In this document: positions 1-11,707 of the stretch, in pieces
Position numbering within the stretch: the stretch's first letter is position 1
Layout: each line of letters starts with the position of its first letter
Source of the DNA: Seiridium cupressi
Lineage: Eukaryota; Ascomycota; Sordariomycetes; Amphisphaeriales; Sporocadaceae
DNA length: 64,000 bases
NCBI GenBank assembly: GCA_036674765.1
Contig: JARVKI010000106.1
Location: forward strand, 62,001-126,000
Reading direction: 5' to 3'
The notes under the pieces: generated by a model
Database searches by the model: none
Seen by the model: only the letters and a program-made list of their open reading frames with translations
Told to the model about the DNA's origin: nothing
Program-made: the position numbers and the translations under genes

Positions 1-1385
1 GTCTAGTGTCGCCAATAGACATCACAAGACGTTGAACTGATGGTGAATATTCGGAGTGGCTTTAAGTGGTAACAAGGTAATCCAATAAATCTGTGGTGCA
101 TCAAAAGGATACTCAGAGTACATCTGATAGTCTGACTAGGAGGGACAAGAAACCAGAAGAAAAAGGAAATGAAAAGGGGTTCTCTGCTCAACAGGTAGGA
201 ATTCGCCAGGCAGATCTGCCACAAGACCGAGAACGACTACGCCGCAGTGTTTTCTCGATTTCCACGCACCATGTTCTTCATTGACGGCTTGCCACTTATT
301 AGAGGTGGCACAGAAGTTCATACTCCATGATTAGTCGTTGCCCATACATTCTGAAGAGCCGGTGAAATGAAATGTGCTATTGAGCGGTCTTGTCACTCTA
401 GGGAGTGTTGCATCGTTTTCACCATTTCTAGCCGGTGACAACCAGCAACCAGATCGGGTTGATTCTACCCCAAAATGCTAATAGCATGAAGCAACATCAA
501 TTGCAACCATGATTACAATTTTAATTACAATTACAATAGCAGTCACAACGCCAAGCAATCGCAATGCATTGTCCGTTACCGTTCTGCCGTCCGGTACTAC
601 CCTAGTAGGCCGTGTCGTGACTATACCTGATTAAGGCAGCACTTTTACCCATGCAAACAGTATGGATATTCACTTAAGTCTATTAACTCCACGAACTAGC
701 AAAGCGTGTATTGTGATAGGCCGGGTACTGGATTAAAGCATTGCCCCGATTGGGTAACGGGCAAGGTTTGGCAAACGTACAACTTGGACAATGCTTTATA
801 GGTGCGTACACATCCAGCATAGGGAATGGGGCATATTACGAGGTACATTCTTTCGCGTACATGGTGTCAAGCGTGGCTCATCCTACAGATTGGCATGGTT
901 CATGTCGCAACCTAAGGACACTTTCATCAATCCTCTGAGGGAGTGATCTATCAGAGCTTTAGGGATCCGCCGAATTAAGATGGGAAGAAAGTAGCCCACT
1001 TACAATCACAGGCCTGGCCACTGCTGTGCTTTTAAGTGCCCGTGAGACTTTAACTCATTTGTTGACCTAATCCGTCCATTGCTTTTTGATAATTCCACTT
1101 TTCTAGATATTACATGGAGACATGTACAGCCAGTATTACGATTTGATCATTCAATTCCTCGAGTATTATTGAGCGAGGTTAACTTCATACCCACTCCACT
1201 CACAGGTGGTCCATAGGCACCCCAGAAGCGTAAATTTGTACTTAAGTAGATCTATTCAGTCTTTTACTTGAGCTCTTCCGTAGACCTTCTCATTCCTCTT
1301 TCTTTCTAGATAATATCATTGTTCCACAACAATTCGACGTTAATTCCAACAGACTTTCGCGCCAACTTCATTCCCGACTTCCAGA
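1..1385. other. Intergenic, left edge of window
   Basis: No coding region is supported here. Open frames are short, lack start context and match nothing I recognise. The last 150 bases, rich in C and T, probably form the promoter and leader of the MFS gene that starts at 1386. A short AATTACAATT-type direct repeat lies near 505-535. Confidence 0.6.
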
Positions 1386-1647
1386 ATGGAGCCTCGACGC
1401 GTCGAATCTGGTCAACTCACTCCACCCCACGAACCAAAAATCATGGAGGACCAAAGGATTCAGGATCCTCTAGAGAAGCAATCAGGTGTAGACAAGAACA
1501 CAGCCACCACCGTAGTCTATCCATCTGTAGTCACCCGCAGTGTCATCGTTGTCAGTCTTATGCTGGCTACCTTTCTGGTACTTGGACCTCCAATCTTCAG
1601 ATAATGACTGTAACTAATTCTAAATCTTGCAGGTGGCGCTTGACATG

Positions 1648-1701
1648 GCAAGTCTAAGACCACACTCATACATGAAGAACCCTTTCTGACAGTAGCCCCA
1701 G
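1648..1701 (+). other. GC-AG intron behind a 15-nt microexon
   Basis: The donor is ATG|GCAAGT and the acceptor CCCCAG|AGT. Only this junction restores the conserved MFS text VALDM-SIIGTAIP, and no GT donor in the interval gives the correct phase. The preceding exon (1633-1647) is only 15 nt long. GC-AG introns are a known minority class, and their donors usually match U1 well at the other positions, as this one does (GCAAGT). Confidence 0.7.
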
Positions 1702-3060
1702 AGTATCATCGGCACCGCGATCCCTATGATTACGACAGATTTCAATAGCATGGCCGATGAGGGCTGGTACGGCAGGTGAGTAAATCATGTTATCTTCCCC
1801 CGTCAATTCCATCTTCGCGCCCAATCCATGATATCCAGAGTCTGAAGGCCTTCTCAAGGACATGGGTAGCCTGACACCTGCAACTTTACTGTGTCGCGAC
1901 TTACCTGCGGATCTTATTTGTGTACTGACTTTTCCGTCTCTCCAAAGCGCTTTCTTTCTCACGTTGGCCACATTCGTATCTGCTTGGGGCAAAGCGTATA
2001 AATACTTCTCCCTACGCATTGTATACATCATGGCTATTGCCATCTTCGAAATTGGCAGCCTGGTTTGTGCCCTTTCACCGTCAAGCATAGCTCTGATTGT
2101 CGGCCGCGCCATTCAAGGCGTTGGCGCTGCGGGAACAGCCGGCGGTGGCTTCACCATCACTGCCTTCGTCGTACCACCCCACGTGCAGCCCATCGTTGTC
2201 GGCCTCATGGGCTCCGTCTTCACAATCGCTAGTATTGCTGGCCCGCTACTAGGAGGCGTTTTTACATCACAAGTGACCTGGCGATGGTGTTTCTATATCA
2301 ACCTTCCTATCGGCGGCGTAACAATTATTGGCATGCTCCTGTTCTTCAGAACCCCGGCTCACGCCAAATCAAGCCAGAAAACACCCATCAGAGAGATCCT
2401 GGCGAGCTTCGATCCTTTAGGATCAGTCCTGATGTTTTCGGGCGTCCTTTGCTTTTTCCTTGCTGTGCAATGGGGAGGTGTGACGAAGCCATGGAACTCT
2501 GCCACCGAGATCGGGTTGCTGGTCGGCTGTGTGCTTCTCCTGGCTCTCTTTGCCGCCAACGAGTGGTATCAAGGCGATCGTGCTTTGATCGTATTTCGAA
2601 TTTTACGTCAAAGGTCGATCGGGGCATGCTCCGGCTTTATTTTCTTGTGAGTCGTCATTTTGCTTCGCCTCAAGCCCAACTTCAGCTTTGCCACTCAGGA
2701 TAGTCTGAACGCGGCCAACATCGCGCTGCAGTACAACTTGCCCACCTATTTTCAGGCAATCCAGGGCGATACGCCTGTTAAGAGCGGGATCAAGATGATA
2801 CCATCGATCCTTTCAACGGGTAAGTTTGCTTGCTTCACCTATTCCTTCATACCACCACCACCTCCGTTCATATCTAGAGAAGGCTGACAAGATTTTTTAC
2901 CTCGTTGCTAACAGCTCTTTCCACAATGATCGGCTCGGCCATCATTGGCAAGCTTCAATTCTTCCAGCCCTTTTTACTAGCTGCTGGAGCAATCGGTACT
3001 CTGGGCGTCGGCCTCATATACACTTTGGACATCGACACGGGCCTAGGTCCTATCATCGGG

Positions 3061-3063
3061 TAA
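3061..3063 (+). other. In-frame TAA in the MFS gene
   Basis: The stop codon lies between GLGPIIG and QILFGVGTG, in the frame set by the acceptor at 2914. Treating the stretch as an intron would need a 29-nt intron (GTAACAG to CACAG), shorter than any other in the window. Tyr (TAC or TAT) is expected at this position, so the change is a single transversion. Confidence 0.8.
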
Positions 3064-3587
3064 CAGATATTGTTTGGTGTTGGCACAGGGCTGGCGGTCC
3101 AGACGCCTAATCTAGTGGCGACCGTAACAAGCTCCGCAGACGACGTGTCGATCGCCATCTCTACTGTCTCGTGTGAGTAATTGCAAGCAACGCATCCCAT
3201 ACTGGCAAGCTGCGCCAGCTATTATCATTTCAGGCTGACATGTTTTCTCGTACTCTAGTCTTCATGTTCCTTGCCGGTAGCTGGGGGGTTGCAGTGTCAG
3301 ACGCCATCCTCGTCAATATTTTGCTTGAGAGATTACCCTATCACGTGCCTGGCATTGATCCAGAGGCCGTGCTTGTGGCCGGCGCTGCCGGAATCAAGAA
3401 CGTGTACGAGGGCGAAGTGCTCAGGGGTGTACAGTTGGCATATCTAGATGGTCTACATGGTGGTTGGGCTCTCGCAACCGCTGCATTTGGAGTTACTTTA
3501 CTATGGGCCCTCATTCCCAGGTGGCCAGGAAGGTTATCACCACCAGACAGGGCAGACGCCCGGGGATACGAAGATGAGTCTAAGTAA

Positions 3588-4693
3588 AGTGCAGCAATGT
3601 CGACTCATGTCTAGGCTGTGTATGGATCGCCCTACAGTTGCGCCAATTCGCAAGAGCTACTGTCTTCGTCTGACTCGGGATTGAGAAAGAGGATCGACGT
3701 GTAATATATTGAGAAGACGGGTAGAATGTACAACTAATCAACACCACTCCATAGATAGAGGATGAGCTAGCGAGGACATACTACGTCAATGCTTTCTACC
3801 TTTCCATCGATCATGATACTATGCACGTCCTACAAGAGTCTGAGTGCTAGCAAGTCCAGGGCCTGGCAACAAGACCTGAAACAAAAACATCAGGCAATGA
3901 GCAAGAATAGATGCGATCATTAAAAGAAATTCCCATATAAGCGACCGCAAGCGGAATGTTACGTGAAAATATGATAGTAAGGTGGTGCCGTGAGACCTGG
4001 AAGGACGGTTCTAGGTCTACTTGCAAGGGACAACACAATGGCTACTGATCGCTGAATCTAGGTTTATGGTGCCAAGGCGCTCCCGTACTCATGGTCCAAG
4101 GCTCGTATGAGCGGAAGGAACTCCGGATTGCCCCCCGGCGCTTTTCGGAGGGCGCGACCCGACCACCAGCCACTTATGTACCGTACTATAAAAGTTCCAC
4201 CCCGCTGTGCAAATAGGTACCATGCCGTCGGTAGAAGCACTGATATCGTCACCCATTGGGACAAGCGATATCCAGGCGGCTAACAACAATCATACGTTCC
4301 ATCGGCCGTATCTACCCATTGGCCGAGGTACCAACAGCGCAATGTTTGCATGTTCTAGACCTTCTAGCCCGCTCTCATTGATAATCCACCAAGAAGCCTG
4401 CGCAAGCAGAGCAGGGGCCCCGGTCATGGCTAACCCCAAGTAGCAGTTTGATAAGATATACTCCTCGCAATCCGCGATGGGATAGCGGCCCAAAGATAGG
4501 AAACCCCGTCCGAGCTCTGTGCTACCGTGCTGTATGTGTCAATAGATCGAGTGTAATTGCCGGGATTTGACCAGTGTCGGGGGCGCGTGCCAATGCACTT
4601 GGCGATGCTCTTTGGTCGTCGCTCATCTTTTGTAATCCAACGGCGGTAGCTATTCTTTCTCCAAGAGGTCGCCGGCGCACGTTCCGAGCCATC
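3588..4693. other. Intergenic region between MFS and OPT genes
   Basis: No gene is supported. A TATAAAA element lies at 4187-4193, about 500 nt upstream of the chosen OPT start. It could mark a long leader or be chance. The OPT frame is open upstream to 4574, so an earlier start is possible, but the best ATG is at 4694. Confidence 0.5.
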
Positions 4694-7660
4694 ATGAGGA
4701 ACCCTTTCAAGTCTGCGACGGATCCCGCCGTGGAGGTTATACCGACACCCGCCGAGAATGCTATGGGCGAGAAAGAGACGAAGAACCCCCAGGACATCGA
4801 CGTGTCTGTGGCGGCAGCAGATCTCAACAAGATTGCCCACGCCCACCAATATGACCCCAATCTTCCGCAAGAAAAGCTCGACGCCGTAAAGAAAGCGCTG
4901 CGCGACGGAGATGCCAGGGAGATACTGGAAGCCGATGCCATCTTCACTGACGACTCGCCGTACGCAGAGGTGCGTGCGGCTGTGCGCAACACCGATGGGG
5001 GAGAAGTCGCCAACACGGTCCGCGCCTGGGTCCTGGGCATGATCTTCGTCACCCTCGGAAGTGGCATCAACATGTTCTTGTCCATGAGAAGCCCGGCCAT
5101 TAGTTTCCCGTCCGTGGTGGTTCAGTTGCTTGTCTACCCCATTGGTTGTCTCTGGGCCAAGGTGATGCCAACCCGAGTCTTCAACACATTTGGTACGCGG
5201 TGGACTCTCAACACGGGGCCTTTCACGATCAAGGAGCATGTCGTCATCACCCTGATGGCCAATGTCTCGATCGGATATGCCTATAGTACGGATGCGCTGC
5301 TTGCTCTCCAGGGCAAACCGTTCTACGACATCAATCTAGGCTGGGGCTTTGCGATCTTGTTCACCCTTAGCTCTCAATTGATCGGTATCTCCTTTGCTGG
5401 AATGTTCAGAAGATTCCTGATCTGGCCATCGTCCATGATGTGGCCCGGGATTTTCTCGAACACGGCTCTATTCTATGCGCTGCATGATAAGAGCAAGCAG
5501 GACAAGTCGCAAGCCAACGGTTGGGAAATTAGCAGATACAGATACTTCTTCTATGTACTTTGCGGCATGTTCTGCTACTACTGGATTCCTGCTGTATTGT
5601 GGCAAGGCTTGTCAGTGTTCGCATTTGTTACATGGTGAGTCAAGTTAGGTTCAGGCGTCGAAAGCCGTCTCTACTAAGCAGCAGAATGTTGACATATATC
5701 CACAGGATCCGCCCGAACAATGTTGTTCTGAACCAGCTGTTTGGCGGTTTCACCGGGTTGAGCCTTATCCCCATTACTTTTGATGTGAGCAATACTAGAG
5801 ACTGCTCCAATGGGATTCCCGCCACGTGAACGCGTAGCTAATTCTCACCATAGTGGACATACGTGAACGCATACCTGGGCGACCCACTGCTGGCTCCGGT
5901 TCACAGTCACATCAATACTCTTATTGGTCTGTTCGTATTTGTGATTCTGACCAGTATCGGTATAACCTATACTGGTTCCGTCTACGCAGATTATCTGCCA
6001 TTGGTGACCTCTCAAACTTTTGACAACACGCAGAGCTCCTACAATGTCAGCAGAATCCTCAATAGCGATCATACGTTCAACTTGGAGAAGTACACCAATT
6101 ACTCTCCCCTCTTCCTCGCACCCACTTTTGCGCTCAACTACGGGCTGTCCTTCGCAGCGCTGACAGCTGTACTCGTGCATACCGCTTTATTCCACGGAAA
6201 GGAGATCTGGTACAGGTTCAAGGCAGCTCGCAACCAAGAACCAGATGTGCACTTGGAATTGATGAAGAAATGTAGGTATTTCCTGCTATTGGACCCAGTT
6301 TAGCTACTCCATGATACGATAAACTGAAATCCCGGTGCTACTTCAACGCTGTGAAGAGAAAATCACTGACTGGAATTGCTGTAGACCCTGAAGCTCCCGA
6401 CTGGTGGTACGTCGTGCTCTTCGTCGCCACAACCGCGATGGGATTAGCCACTTGCCTCGCCTACGATTCGCAGCTACCTTGGTGGACGTATTTCATCTCC
6501 ATCATTCTGGCGTTGGTATTTGTCATCCCTACTTGCTCTATCTTGGCCATTTCGAACATTGCATTGGCATTGAACGTTCTGTCCCCTTTCTTGGCGGGCT
6601 TTATGATTCCTGGTCGACCTATCGGCGTCATGATGTTCAAGGGTAAAACATGAGTCCATGTCTCCTTGATATATACTGATGACTGATATTTCGAACTTGC
6701 AGTCTATTCTACGATTGTGCTTGGCCAAGCGCAGACGTACAGTTCGGATCTGAAGATGGCGCACTACGTAAGTGGGAATTACTTGTATTTGCTTTTTGGT
6801 CCATTGCCTCTGGGGAATGAAATGCCCAAACTTTGATATCGAATTTTCTGGACACTAATGGACGCGTTTCAAGATGAAAATCCCTCCCAAAACAACGTTC
6901 TGGTGTCAAGTGGTGGCTTCCATCTGGGCAGTGTTTGTGCAAATTGCCACTATGAATTGGACTTTGGGCAACATTCCTGATTGCTGCACGACGTAAGTTT
7001 GAAGACATGACCCAACACATCTCTTGTCGTGAATGCTTGTTCAATTTACTAACATCAACTCAACCAGTACTCAATCAGCCAAGTTCAGTTGCCCCAATGG
7101 CAAAGCTTTCTTCTCTTCTTCCATTGTGTGGGGTGTCATCGGCCCTCAGCGTATGTTCGGCGCTGGCTCCATCTATCAGAACTTCAATTGGTTCTGGCTG
7201 ATTGGCGCTTGTCTTCCTGTCATCATCTGGGTCATGATCCGAAAATTGAACCTCGGGTTCGCTCGACATCTTAATGCGCCCGTCATGCTCGGAGCCATGG
7301 GCTGGCTGCCTCCGGCTACTCCGCTTAGTTTCTCATCATGGGGCTTATTTGGGCTACTATTCAACCATGTCATCAAGAACCGTTACCGAGGCTGGTGGCA
7401 CAATTACAACTTCGTCACGGCAGCTGGATTGGATGCCGGCTTGATCATTAGCACTATCATCATCTTCTTTGCTATCACGCTGCCCGAAGTCACGATTCCG
7501 CAATGGTGGGGTAACGTGGATGTTTACAACACCTTGGTAAGTCTTCACAAAAGGGAGTCTAATGGTCGAGGCTAACAGAGATGGAACATAGGACGCTTCA
7601 TATGATGCCTGGCTCAAAACCGTTCCAGACGGCGGTACGTTCGGTCCTGCCACGTGGTAG
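4694..7660 (+). CDS. Oligopeptide transporter, OPT family
   Basis: This is a proton-coupled small-peptide importer with many membrane segments, presumably in the plasma membrane. Exons are 4694-5634, 5706-5784, 5854-6271, 6385-6642, 6703-6767, 6874-6992, 7068-7536 and 7592-7660 (805 aa, normal for fungal OPTs). All junctions are GT-AG and keep the frame. The ATG at 4694 is chosen because MRNPFKSATD opens the hydrophilic N-terminus; ATG 4763 is an alternative. Visible hallmarks are the NTGPFTIKEH motif at about residue 173 (family consensus NPGPF, here with Thr for Pro), FRRFLIWPSSMMWPG, YYWIPAVLWQGLSVFAFVTWI, NCPNGK-like FSCPNGKAFFSSSIVWGVIGP, and the C-terminal NRYRGWWHNYNFVTAAGLDAG. It follows the MFS gene on the same strand and is itself intact. 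Substrate is unknown. Confidence 0.92.
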
Positions 7661-8565
7661 GATGATTGCAGTTCTGAAAGGTGCCTTTGAATACACCCTT
7701 TTGGTGCCGTAGAGTGAGGTCAGCGAGCTTATGCAGGAACAAATGTACTTCGTCATCGTTAAAATAATTCCCCGGCACTACTCATGACCACTACGTGTTC
7801 TCTGACTGAAATGATGTCTTTGTGATTTGATGGCGCGCATGTCCTCACAAAAGGAAGAAACATCAAGCCAGTCAGCATCCATAGTCCAATGCCCTGCCAC
7901 GAAAGCTTAAGCCTGTCGTGGTGACCCTGACTCGAGGAGCGAGATCCCGGCCCTGAGCCCATCCAAGAACCAACCGCCGTGCGAGGATCCCAAAGTTGGG
8001 TGACATCCCGCACCTTGCGGTCGGTAAGCCTTACCAAGGTGCTGGGGAACACACTAGGCTTGCAGTAGGGCTGTCGCTTATGTTTCTCTTTTTAAAGACT
8101 GTGCCTCCTCATTGCAGCAAGACGAATCTGTCCCCAAGGTCATTTCACGAAACTTGAGACTCAAATCGGTCGTATAAGCCCACATTCAAGACCACGAGAA
8201 CGCCACCTATCGTATAAGCCATGTCGAATAGCCTGTAAAAACATATCCTATTAGGAACGCCACCAGTTAAAGTCGGTCATGTTTTTCAAAGTAGAAGGAT
8301 GCATATGACGTGCTCAAACGGGCTCAGAATGTGCGCACTTCGAGTGCAAATCGAGAGGTATTGGCGGTGGTTGAGCATTTAACGTAATTTGCGCTTAGCA
8401 CTCCGATACAATCTATAAAATTTGATGGGACTCCTGATTCCTGTGCAACTCATTTATCTGGATTGACACAAACATCATTCGTGAACAGTATTACCACTTG
8501 TCAAGCTTTTATCACACCACTCAGCCCCGACTCATCTGCATCACGATCAAAACAACATCTTCACA
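7661..8565. other. Intergenic region with promoter of the small secreted protein
   Basis: No gene is supported. The right end carries a TATA box and a C/A-rich leader ending in CACAATG, a good fungal start context. Confidence 0.5.
8414..8420 (+). promoter_or_regulatory. Probable TATA box of the small secreted protein gene
   Basis: TATAAAA stands 152 nt upstream of the ATG at 8566, a usual distance for a strongly expressed secreted-protein gene. This is inferred from position and sequence only. Confidence 0.45.
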
Positions 8566-9118
8566 ATGAAGTTCACTACTACTACCATCAGCTGCCTCGC
8601 TGGCATTGCTACCGCTCTTCCCCAAGGGAGCATCGAGAAGGACGCCGAGTGGACTGTCAGTGGTCTCACAGTCGCCGCCCAACCAGGTGAACCAGGCGCT
8701 CTCGGTACCCAGTAAGTTACTGCTCTACTCTTAGGATTTCATGCCGCTATAGATCAAACGATGGCGTCTTTTCCCTCGCCATGTTATCGATTTCACCCAA
8801 TGCTAACAATGTTCAAGCTATTCTTTCACAGTCAAGACTTCCACTCAGTCTGCTCTATGCGACGCCCACTCCCATCAGGGCGGTGCTCCTCTGGGTGTTA
8901 TCCCCAAGACGGCATGCAACCCAGATGCCTTCGCCTTCTCTTGGACCCCCGAAGGAGAGGGCGCCACGCTGGAAATCTTTGATTCCACCACCAAGCAGCA
9001 CGCCGTGCACCAGATATCTGGCGACGAGATCAGGACACTGCCTTTCATCGTTTTGGGCAGCCACCCGCACGTTTACAGCGGACCCACCGAGTTCATTGTT
9101 GAAACCCAGCTTGACTAA
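8566..9118 (+). CDS. Small secreted protein, 148 aa
   Basis: Two exons, 8566-8711 and 8818-9118. The intron has donor GTAAGT, branch TGCTAACAA and acceptor TTCAAG, and this junction gives GTHYSFTVKTST in frame. The N-terminus MKFTTTTISCLAGIATALP looks like a signal peptide cut after Ala or Pro. The mature protein of about 130 aa is acidic, has two cysteines (ALCDAH, TACNPD), and alternates polar and hydrophobic residues as in a beta-rich fold. The pattern (short, N-terminal WTVSGLTV, central Cys) is reminiscent of AA1/Alt a 1-like secreted proteins, but I cannot confirm that. It is likely an extracellular protein of unknown function and could be an effector-type candidate. Confidence 0.75.
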
Positions 9119-11707
9119 ATGCTCATGTTCAAGTGATCAAGGGCCATCACTGTCGGGTTTCTCCTGGTTTTAGCCCGTGGGTGGATTGGGAATATGCTCG
9201 TGTGTGCTTTGCATCAGGGAGCATATAATGCCATTGGCGCTCGCATACTCCGGATTTTTGCAGATTCAAGGTTTTCGATATAGTCAGATATTCACCGCTA
9301 TTAGGTATTATTCTCTTATGTAACAATCGACGTCCAAACGGTGCCGGTCGCGAAGCCCTAGTGACACATGCTCACATAATTCTATGGATATAATATTGAT
9401 GCAAACTAGATGAATCGAGCTCTTGAGCTCTCTAGAAAGAGAAGTTTCTCATCTAATCCATTTTAATTATCGAAGTTCGTTTATGCCCTGATATTCCAAC
9501 CGAATCTATAGGCGAGATATGTTGTGCACATGTACTTCTTTGCACTAAGGATCAATTTTAGAGTGCCCATTATGATAAGAGGACCAAATATAGAGAATCG
9601 AGTCTAAGACTGTTAGGTTCAAAAACCGAACTTTGTTCTCCAACTCTTGTTAATTTCTGTGGGTTTCCTACCGCCAACAGACCTAGTTCATGTCGATGCA
9701 GCATTTGTTGTAGATTGTCAGTATTGTTGCCCTCTGAAAAGGCGTCCGCGCCGGAACCACTACTTTCACTCCTTGATGCTGTGGTTGTTTTGGGTTCAAT
9801 AGCGGTTGGTTTATCCACCTGGATCCTGCCCCTGGGATCCAGAGGAGAAATGCAAACGATGGCTATACTTCAGTAAGGCGTTTGACTGTCTAGAGTCCAA
9901 TGGCATTGCATATTTGACCAATTGGAGTCAATGTTGCTCTGAAGGCACATCCAGGTCTGGCAATCAGAATACTGGGTGGGCTTTGGCCAGACGAACACAA
10001 CGTTGTACGACTGGTTATTACCTGTCGCCGTCGTGGACCGGAAAGAATTTGCCATGCACAGTCGGTGGGACGAACCCAACAACTCTATATGACAACTGTT
10101 TGAGACACATTGATGGCTGGCTGCTTTGGGAATAGTGCAATGTAAAAAAAAAAAAAAAAAAAACAATAATAAAAGAAGGGGCCAGGAAGGCGTGGAGTTT
10201 CGCCAAGAGCCGCCGAGCTGGCCCTGAACATCTTTGCTCCAGCGTGTAGTTGATGCCGGCAGCAAGTGCTGACCGTGTCAAGCTCGTGTCGCATAAAGTG
10301 ACAGTCATTTAGGCTTTGTTCACCTGAGTGCCCTTTTCGGTAATCATTTGATAGGTCCTTTGCCCGCCCTCTTTCACATTCTTTGGCGTATCCTAGCCCC
10401 TCGTAGCCGTCTTCTTTGCTTCTAGCTTGCACTATTGGATCGCTGGCTCCGTGTGCTGGGGGTCCAAGTCCGGCGCCGTTACAGAAGCTAAAGACAGATG
10501 GAGATTTTAAACCAATCACATTCGACCCGTCACTTTACCATCTGCATGGAAGGTTTGGACGTCTTCTCCAGCTTTTCTTCCCTCTGTTCAAGTTTAGGCT
10601 CAAATTTACATTCACGTTCGCAGAGTTCGTGTAGGTAGGTATCACTCCGCGATTTCTGGACCCTTACGGCCCCGTATGGACCATCGTTTGGTGGAGCGCT
10701 GTGGCGCGCTTTGCACGTCAACTCTAGATGCCACTTGAACATTTCTGCCATGGTCCCCGTCAGGTTGTTTCTGATCCGGCCGCTATGTTAAAATTTGTAG
10801 GTTATGCTGTCGCGATTCAGATCACAGGCACAACCAGCACTACTGATTCGAACATGCAGTTCTCCCCTGCACTTTTCTTCCAACTTGGGGTGGAGCTTTC
10901 CTCCTAAAAAAGATTGCTTCAGGGTCCCGCCCCGTAGTGCGTCGCTTCTCGGCTGGGCCCCGATTTGCTGGACCCATTCAATAGTGGGCGAACGACGCCG
11001 TGTTGGGGCCTGCTAATTTCCTCCCCTTGCACGACAACGACAAGTGACCGCTCAAGTACGACGTTTGGTCTGAACGACTTCGCCTGTTGCTCTTGAGCAA
11101 CTCGCAACTTGGGCTTCCATCTCCTCCTGCTCTTTGTCGTCACAATATGTTTTCGTTTTGGCCCTGCAACTCAGTGCGGAACACCATCCCCCCTGGAAAG
11201 CCAAGAGGACCCCTTGTCGTTCGGAAACAACCTTGGGGCCTAACTAATTTCAGGACATTGTAGCCACTCGGGCTTGAACCACTTGAAGCCAGCCTCCTGA
11301 ACACCGATGGTTCGTATCAGTCAAGCCCGCGCATGTGCTTTGAAGGTCGGTCCCCTTCAAGCACTGTCGTCAGATATCGTGGACAGCCATTTTTAAATCA
11401 ATTCGGGATATTTCAGGAGCATTGAAATGCTGACAAGACGTTTAATATTTCTGTGACGTCTCTTCCCACTTCGATTGTGATCGGCGCCGAGTCCCAGTCT
11501 GACAGCTCGGCCCCGCTGTCACTCAACCTTCTTTCAAAGTGCGAGTCCCCCATAGACTCGAACTTGAGCTTTAGTCTCTTTTGCATGGCCGTTCATTTTC
11601 CTACTGGAATCCATGGAATTGCTGCTATATCTTCACCTTTCCCGGAATACTGAGGAACCCGGAACGGGCTGTGCCGCCGGCGGGTTCGCCAGCCACTCAC
11701 CGGCAAT
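9119..11707. other. Intergenic, 2.6 kb
   Basis: No gene is supported. A Cys- and Trp-rich open frame of 109 codons at 9806-10135 (+) has no recognisable domain and starts with GTG, so I left it out. A homopolymer of about 20 A lies near 10143-10162. The last kilobase is pyrimidine-rich in places and probably contains the leader of the gene at 11708. Confidence 0.5.
10143..10162. repeat. Poly-A homopolymer tract
   Basis: An uninterrupted run of about 20 A on the + strand, followed by A-rich sequence. Such tracts vary in length and are error-prone in sequencing. No retroelement body precedes it, so I do not read it as a retroposon tail. Confidence 0.8.

Larger units (their letters stand above)
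1386..3587 (+). pseudogene. DHA2-type MFS multidrug transporter, interrupted by one in-frame TAA
   Basis: This is a drug:H+ antiporter-2 family exporter (14 TM, plasma membrane), the type often found beside fungal secondary-metabolite genes. Exons were placed at 1386-1577, 1633-1647, 1702-1775, 1948-2646, 2686-2819, 2915-3172 and 3259-3587, a total of 567 codons. Visible family signatures are VALDM followed by IIGTAIP at the TM1 loop, GWYGS, the VGRAIQGVGAAG motif C region, WRWCFYINLPIGG, and NIALQYNLPTYFQAIQG. Intron 2 (1648-1701) has a GC donor (GCAAGT) and leaves a 15-nt microexon coding VALDM. In exon 6 the codon at 3061-3063 is TAA, where the family reads Tyr (IIGYQILFGVG). The frame is otherwise open on both sides. 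The stop would truncate the protein after 420 of 566 residues and remove the last transmembrane segments. Family assignment is firm. Pseudogene status rests on that one codon, and a sequencing error is possible. Confidence 0.85.

Noticed and set aside
3060..3088. A mini-intron that would remove the TAA in the MFS gene
   Set aside because: It would be only 29 nt long, and it would delete the conserved QILFGVGTG block that continues in frame after the stop.
4430..5239. 269-codon minus-strand open frame
   Set aside because: It lies opposite the first OPT exon and has no family features. The + strand encodes a clear transporter.
9806..10135. 109-codon Trp- and Cys-containing open frame
   Set aside because: Starts with GTG, has no signal peptide or intron context and no known family. 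Kept as intergenic.
10143..10162. Poly-A tail of a non-LTR retroelement
   Set aside because: No reverse-transcriptase or endonuclease remnant precedes it, and no target-site duplication was seen.
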